Below, in pieces: positions 60,105 to 64,000 of a stretch of 64,000 nucleotides of DNA. Within the stretch, counting starts at the first letter, position 1, and each line of letters starts with the position of its first letter. The position numbers and the translations under genes are program-made. The stretch comes from Bacteroidales bacterium (GTDB lineage: Bacteria > Bacteroidota > Bacteroidia > Bacteroidales > P3): the NCBI GenBank assembly GCA_024685285.1, contig JAIKVZ010000038.1, positions 28,974-92,973 on the forward strand. Reading direction: 5' to 3'. The notes beneath the pieces were generated by a model that saw only the letters and a list, made by a program, of their open reading frames with translations, made no database searches and had not been told where the DNA came from.

Positions 60105-61106
60105 TTATTCCGGCAGTTTCGTGGGCTCCTTTTTCTTGATGGCGAGCGAGAGCAGGATGCTGCAAATGAGTATGCCGAGGATTATGCACAGCGACGCAAC
60201 GGTGCTGACTTCGAGGCCGAAGAATTCATGCCCTATCATCTTCACCCCGATGAAGCACAGCAGCACGCCCAAGCCGTAGTGCAGCAGCCAGAAGCGGTCG
60301 GCTATGTCGCTCAGCAGGAAGAACAGCGAGCGCAGTCCCATAATGGCGAAGATATTGGAGGTGTAGACTATCACCGAGTCGGTCGAGACCGAGAAGACAG
60401 CCGGTATGGAGTCGACGGCGAAGATGATGTCGGAGAACTCGATAACCAGCAGCACTATGAACAAGGGGGTGATGAATGTCTTGCCGTCGATACGGGTAAA
60501 GAAGTTGTGACCGTCGATTTTAGGGGTGGCTCTGAAGTATTTAGAGGCAAAGCGCACGGCGGGGTGTCTCTCGGTGTCTATCTTCTCGTCGCCCTTGTCG
60601 CGGAACATACGTATGCCGCTGTATATCAGCACTGCTCCGAAGACTGCCAGCACCCACGAGAATTTCGTCACCAATGCCCCGAGCGCGAAGATGAAGATGA
60701 AGCGCAGCACTATGGCCCCGAGTATGCCCCAGAAGAGTATGCGGTGGTAGTATTGTTTGTCAATGCCGAAACTCACAAATATCATTATCATCACGAAGAT
60801 GTTGTCTATCGATAGCGACTCCTCAATGAAATAGCCTGCCAGAAACTGGTTGGCCATCTCCTTGCGGTAGGCCTCGAGGGCTTCGAAGTTGCCAAAGTCG
60901 GCTGCCGCGAGCCCGTGGATCCATTCGGCATGGAACCTTATGAGCACGGCAAACAACATGGCCAGCACCACCCACACGCCCGTCCAGATGGCGGCCTCCT
61001 TGAGGCCTATAACGTGGTCTTTCTTGTGGAACACGCCCAGGTCGAGAGCCAGCATTCCGATTATGAAGATGAAAAATGCGATGAAGAACAGGTGGTGGGT
61101 TGCCAT
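60105..61106 (-). CDS. TerC/Alx-family integral membrane protein
   Basis: 333 residues, a normal length. Multiple hydrophobic segments (about nine) with the family motifs FIEESLSIDNIFVMIMIF and VIEFSDIIFAVDSIPAVFSV, in which the conserved Asp/Glu residues (SIDN, FSDIIFAVDS) may bind metal ions. TerC/Alx proteins are linked to manganese export and metalation of secreted proteins and, originally, tellurite resistance. No yybP-ykoY-type riboswitch structure was recognised upstream. Confidence 0.9.
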   Translation of the reverse strand: MATHHLFFIAFFIFIIGMLALDLGVFHKKDHVIGLKEAAIWTGVWVVLAMLFAVLIRFHAEWIHGLAAADFGNFEALEAYRKEMANQFLAGYFIEESLSIDNIFVMIMIFVSFGIDKQYYHRILFWGILGAIVLRFIFIFALGALVTKFSWVLAVFGAVLIYSGIRMFRDKGDEKIDTERHPAVRFASKYFRATPKIDGHNFFTRIDGKTFITPLFIVLLVIEFSDIIFAVDSIPAVFSVSTDSVIVYTSNIFAIMGLRSLFFLLSDIADRFWLLHYGLGVLLCFIGVKMIGHEFFGLEVSTVASLCIILGILICSILLSLAIKKKEPTKLPE

Positions 61107-61180
61107 AGGGTTGATTTATTTTGGTGTTGCGGGCAATAAATGTTTGTTTGTCGCGTTAGTTTAACAATAAAGTAACGCAG

Positions 61181-61729
61181 ATGACGGCAAAATATTGTGA
61201 ACTCTTCTACACTTTTTTTAAGGTGGGCGCCTTCACCATCGGAGGTGGCTACGCCATGTTGCCGCTCATAGAGCGCGAGGTGGTCGACCGCCGCGGCTGG
61301 CTTGGCCGAGAGGAGTTCCTGGACTATATAGCCCTCTCGCAGGCCATGCCTGGGGTGCTGGCCGTCAACGTGGCCACTGTGGTTGGCTACAAGCTGCGTG
61401 GCATTTGGGGCAGTGTTGTGGCTATTGCGGGCAACATTATGATGCCCATCCTTTTTATTCTGTTGCTGGCCATAGGCATACGCTACGTGCGCATGGGGCC
61501 TGTGGCCGAGCGTTTCTTTATGGGTGTGCGCCCCGCCGTGGTGGCGCTCATTGCCGCACCGGTGTTTACACTGGCCCGCTCGGCGGGGCTCAACTGGCGC
61601 AACTGCTGGGTGCCGGTGCTCTCGGCACTACTCATCTGGTTGATGGGGGTGAGCCCTGTGGCCGTGATATTGGTGGCGGCGGTGGCGGGGTTTGTGTTAG
61701 GCAAAGTCAAATCACACAAAGTGCAATGA
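61181..61729 (+). CDS. Chromate transporter half-protein 1
   Basis: 182 residues with the ChrA (CHR) domain signature FKVGAFTIGGGYAMLPLIEREVV and about five hydrophobic segments. Short-chain CHR proteins are half the size of ChrA and work as pairs; the partner starts 4 bases downstream. They export chromate, or another anion, by a proton-coupled mechanism. The natural substrate in this organism is not known. Confidence 0.9.
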   Translation: MTAKYCELFYTFFKVGAFTIGGGYAMLPLIEREVVDRRGWLGREEFLDYIALSQAMPGVLAVNVATVVGYKLRGIWGSVVAIAGNIMMPILFILLLAIGIRYVRMGPVAERFFMGVRPAVVALIAAPVFTLARSAGLNWRNCWVPVLSALLIWLMGVSPVAVILVAAVAGFVLGKVKSHKVQ

Positions 61730-61733
61730 GGTT

Positions 61734-62318
61734 ATGATATTTGCAGAGCTCTTTTTCACGTTTCTCAAGATTGGCCTCTTCACTTTCGGCGGCGGATACT
61801 CTATGGTTGCCCTGATTGAGGACGAGGTGGTGACGCGCCACGCCTGGCTCTCGGCACAGGAGTTCGTGGACATACTGGCTGTGAGCCAGATGACACCCGG
61901 ACCTATCGGTATCAACACAGCTACCTATGCCGGTTATGCCGCCGTGGTTGGTGCCGGGCTGCCGCAGTGGCAGGGTGTGTTGGGTGCCCTGATTGCCTCG
62001 TTGGCGGTGATAATGTTGCCCGTTGCCCTTATTCTTGTGGTGAGTACGTTGCTTAACCGTTACCGCAAGTCGGCTGCAGTAGAGTCGATGTTCTCATTGT
62101 TGCGCATTGCTGTGGTAGGCCTCATCGCCGCCGCCGCCCTCTCGCTTGTTTCTACCGATACTTTCGGTGAGGCTGGCCTCAACTTACGCTTTGTGCTCAG
62201 CATTGTTATAGCAGCGGTGGTGTTTGTCCTTACCATAAGGCGAAAAGCAAGCCCCGTACTGCTCATCTTGGCTGCCGGGGCTGTTGGGTTGGTTGTCTAT
62301 AGCGTTTTTCCGCAGTAG
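61734..62318 (+). CDS. Chromate transporter half-protein 2
   Basis: 194 residues, second CHR domain with LKIGLFTFGGGYSMVALIEDEVV and about five hydrophobic segments. The gene follows the first by 4 bases, so both halves are made together to form the heterodimer that fused ChrA proteins represent in one chain. Convergent with the following exported-protein gene, whose stop is 8 bases away. Confidence 0.9.
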   Translation: MIFAELFFTFLKIGLFTFGGGYSMVALIEDEVVTRHAWLSAQEFVDILAVSQMTPGPIGINTATYAGYAAVVGAGLPQWQGVLGALIASLAVIMLPVALILVVSTLLNRYRKSAAVESMFSLLRIAVVGLIAAAALSLVSTDTFGEAGLNLRFVLSIVIAAVVFVLTIRRKASPVLLILAAGAVGLVVYSVFPQ

Positions 62319-62326
62319 TGTAGGCC

Positions 62327-62797
62327 TTATTCCTCGTTCAGGAACTTGCCGCTGGTGTCGAAGTTAAGGGTTACCGGGTTACTCTCCTTTTTCCACCAGA
62401 GGAAGCCAGTGCGTTTTGAAATCTTGACTTGGTAGGAGTAGGCGCCTTTGACTTTGCGTATGTAAACCTCGTTGATGTTGTAGCCGCGGTATTGGTTGCG
62501 CACAGTGTCCTTGATGGCCGAGGTGTAGTGTTCCGGGCGGATGATGTAGTGGGTTTCGAACCCCTTGTTGTTGAACAGCAGCGCCTGTGGGTCGCCGTCA
62601 GCGTCGGTGAAAACGGCGCGATAGGTGAGCGAGTCTATCTTGTACCATTTTACATTGGTGGCATCTTTGGCTTTAGATTGGAAGTCTTTGACGTAACGTA
62701 TGGTGACGTCTTTTTCGGGAACTTCTTTGGGTTTTTGGGCAAATAGGGCGGTGTGGCATACCACAACGGCCAATGCTATCATGATTAACTTCTTCAT
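62327..62797 (-). CDS. Small exported PepSY/DUF2874-like protein
   Basis: 156 residues from ATG 62795-62797 (MKKLIMIALAVVVCHTALFAQ, signal peptide). The mature part (VKDFQSKAKDATNVKWYKIDSLTYRAVF and repeated beta-strand segments) resembles BLIP-like PepSY/DUF2874 domains of the Bacteroidota periplasm. No enzymatic residues. A -7 element TATATTTG is at the complement of 62841-62848. Confidence 0.7.
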   Translation of the reverse strand: MKKLIMIALAVVVCHTALFAQKPKEVPEKDVTIRYVKDFQSKAKDATNVKWYKIDSLTYRAVFTDADGDPQALLFNNKGFETHYIIRPEHYTSAIKDTVRNQYRGYNINEVYIRKVKGAYSYQVKISKRTGFLWWKKESNPVTLNFDTSGKFLNEE

Positions 62798-62840
62798 ATC
62801 TATTGTTTTACGTTTTACAAGTCTGTGTTTTAACAAAACG

Positions 62841-62848
62841 CAAATATA
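62841..62848 (-). promoter_or_regulatory. -7 element of the PepSY-like gene
   Basis: TATATTTG on the minus strand. Confidence 0.5.
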
Positions 62849-62920
62849 CAGTTTTTTTCTGAATTATATGCCAAAATAATCAAAAACTTACTGCGCCAGT
62901 ATCAACTTGTCAGTGCAGAC

Positions 62921-63559
62921 TTATTTCTTTATTATTACTGCGTTAGGATATTTCGAGAGGTCGAGTTTGAAGTAGCTGTCGTTTAATCCTACGCGGATTT
63001 TAGTTACGGTCATGGTTACTTTGGCTCCGCGGGCACCGCTACATATCTCACGCACGACGTAGTTCTTGTCCGATATTTTGACGGTGGCGTTCTTTACTTC
63101 GTTGTCTTTCTCTATGGGATCGCTGAAGGAGATTTCGTAATAACCATCTTTGTGCTTCATCTTGGCTTTTTTGTATTTCTTGTCAAGGTCGAGAGTGAGG
63201 TTGCCTTCGCTCTTTTTGCGCTTGTCGCCGTGTGTGAAGGTTATGGTGTCGCCGTTGGTTGAGTGTTTAATATCCCAAGTGTCGGTACCATCGAAACCCG
63301 ATTCAGATACCACCTCTATGCCCAGCATTTTAGTGGTTACGGAAGTGCGGTTTAGGTTGCCCTTATCGGCGACGATGAAATGCATTTTCATGGATATGGG
63401 TCCCATGCCTGCTTTCATGTCCATCTCATATTCGAGACCGGTGGTGTTGGTCATGGCCGCGCGGCAGCGGTTTATAACATGGGTGACTCCGGTTGGAATC
63501 TGTGCACTGGCTATGGCAGAGCACAACATCATTGACAGAACAATAACTGTTTTCTTCAT
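62921..63559 (-). CDS. LolA-like exported protein (outer-membrane lipoprotein-sorting type)
   Basis: 212 residues from ATG 63557-63559 (MKKTVIVLSMMLCSAIASAQ, signal peptide). The beta-rich body (GLEYEMDMKAGMGPISMKMHFIV, GFDGTDTWDIKHSTNGDT, YFKLDLSKYPNAVIIKK) resembles the LolA/LppX fold used to carry lipids or lipoproteins in the periplasm. Since true LolA and its partner LolB are not adjacent, a lipoprotein carrier role is a family inference; similar DUF4412-like proteins of unknown role exist in Bacteroidota. Confidence 0.7.
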   Translation of the reverse strand: MKKTVIVLSMMLCSAIASAQIPTGVTHVINRCRAAMTNTTGLEYEMDMKAGMGPISMKMHFIVADKGNLNRTSVTTKMLGIEVVSESGFDGTDTWDIKHSTNGDTITFTHGDKRKKSEGNLTLDLDKKYKKAKMKHKDGYYEISFSDPIEKDNEVKNATVKISDKNYVVREICSGARGAKVTMTVTKIRVGLNDSYFKLDLSKYPNAVIIKK

Positions 63560-63686
63560 AATGTGTTGTATAATTGTAATACTGTTGAATGTGCGCATTA
63601 AGGTTGGTGCTTCAGAAAAGAAGGCTTATTTTAGTACAAAAAACAAGAAAGCCCCATTAATTTGCACTCGTAACTTTACAATTCTC

Positions 63687-63998
63687 CTACCAAAGAGCGA
63701 CACGACCCATCTCGCCAAGGTCAAGGCTGGCGGCTTTTGCGCCGAGTGCTTGGAACGCGCGAACGATAGAGGAGTATGCAGGACTATGCCCCTTTTCTAA
63801 CTTCGACACCTGCGCTTTCTGTACGCCCATGCGCTCGCCAAGCTGCTCTTGTGTCAGTCCCTGCCGTTTGCGCTCTGCCTTGATTGCTTCACCGATACGG
63901 TAATCATCAAGCACCTTGCGGAGTTCAGCATCGTAATCATCCCTTTCGGGCGTGCCTTTCTTGCCGATATACTTATCGAGCATTTGTTCTTGTGTCAT
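63687..63998 (-). CDS. XRE-family HTH protein, probable HigA-type antitoxin
   Basis: 103 residues with ATG at 63996-63998, two bases from the window end. The C-terminal half is a Xre HTH domain (IGEAIKAERKRQGLTQEQLGERMGVQKAQVSKLEKGHSPAYSSI); the N-terminal half MTQEQMLDKYIGKKGTPERDDYD is a polar extension seen in HigA/RelB-type antitoxins of toxin-antitoxin pairs. A toxin gene would lie upstream, outside the window. It could also be a plain regulator. Confidence 0.7.
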   Translation of the reverse strand: MTQEQMLDKYIGKKGTPERDDYDAELRKVLDDYRIGEAIKAERKRQGLTQEQLGERMGVQKAQVSKLEKGHSPAYSSIVRAFQALGAKAASLDLGEMGRVALW

Positions 63999-64000
63999 TG

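Noticed and set aside
61107-61180. Possible yybP-ykoY-type manganese riboswitch before the TerC gene
   Set aside because: Only about 70 bases with a weak inverted repeat (GCGTTA/TAACGC); none of the conserved loops of that riboswitch was seen.

Overview
The window is chromosomal DNA from a member of the order Bacteroidales (Bacteroidota). The evidence is internal: promoters carry the Bacteroidota-type -33 TTTG / -7 TAnnTTTG signature; the primary sigma factor is the short 286-residue Bacteroidetes type; a Bat (batA-E) operon, a GldF/GldG protein, type IX secretion (T9SS) C-terminal sorting domains and a SusC-like carboxypeptidase-regulatory-domain beta-barrel protein are all present. I cannot assign a family or genus from the sequence alone.

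Layout. 1-1.3 kb: start of purE (minus), a lamin-tail surface protein (plus) and a small 2[4Fe-4S] ferredoxin. 1.7-13.6 kb: eleven minus-strand genes with overlaps or very short gaps, apparently one operon (M28 peptidase, GldF-GldG fusion, DUF4340 protein, surE, small membrane protein, lpxB, SpoIID-like protein, thioredoxin-like protein, ftsY, rimO, msrA). 13.8-22.2 kb: envelope genes (outer-membrane barrel, OmpA-like protein, ClC channel with CBS domains, an O-antigen-ligase-like protein fused to NlpC/P60, a Wzz-like protein). 22.4-25.1 kb: pyrG-mtnN-luxS. 25.3-28.9 kb: sigma factor, rsmG and a GH2 beta-mannosidase lipoprotein. 29.1-32.2 kb: ffh-folD-pyridoxal/pyridoxamine kinase. 32.4-37.4 kb: rRNA/tRNA methyltransferase, glycosyltransferases around an almost perfectly symmetric divergent promoter, a lone beta-keto acid cleavage enzyme, and a caspase-fold protein that has lost both catalytic residues. 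37.5-46.1 kb: nine-gene moxR/bat operon ending in an RseC-like protein. 46.3-52.8 kb: two T9SS cargo proteins around tyrS, then a small lipoprotein.

53.03-59.95 kb: a 6.9-kb integrated element inserted into the 3' end of a tRNA-Ala(CGC) gene. It is bounded by 13-bp direct repeats and carries a tyrosine integrase, an excisionase-type HTH protein, a winged-helix-like protein, a replication protein resembling the phage/plasmid II/X family, a DUF5681-like GNPAGRP protein, several unknown small proteins and a probable small RNA. It has no visible virion or conjugation genes, so it looks like a satellite-like or plasmid-like integrative element.

60.1-64 kb: TerC-family protein, a two-gene split chromate transporter, two small exported proteins and an XRE antitoxin-like gene at the edge.

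The most unusual chromosomal signal is an interspersed G-rich repeat containing GGTTAGGTTCGGGTTAAGG. It occurs with a nearly invariant 26-nt core in five intergenic places, four of them between convergent genes, and degenerate relatives lie inside two genes of the bat operon. All functional calls rest on reading of motifs and ORFs; no database search was possible.
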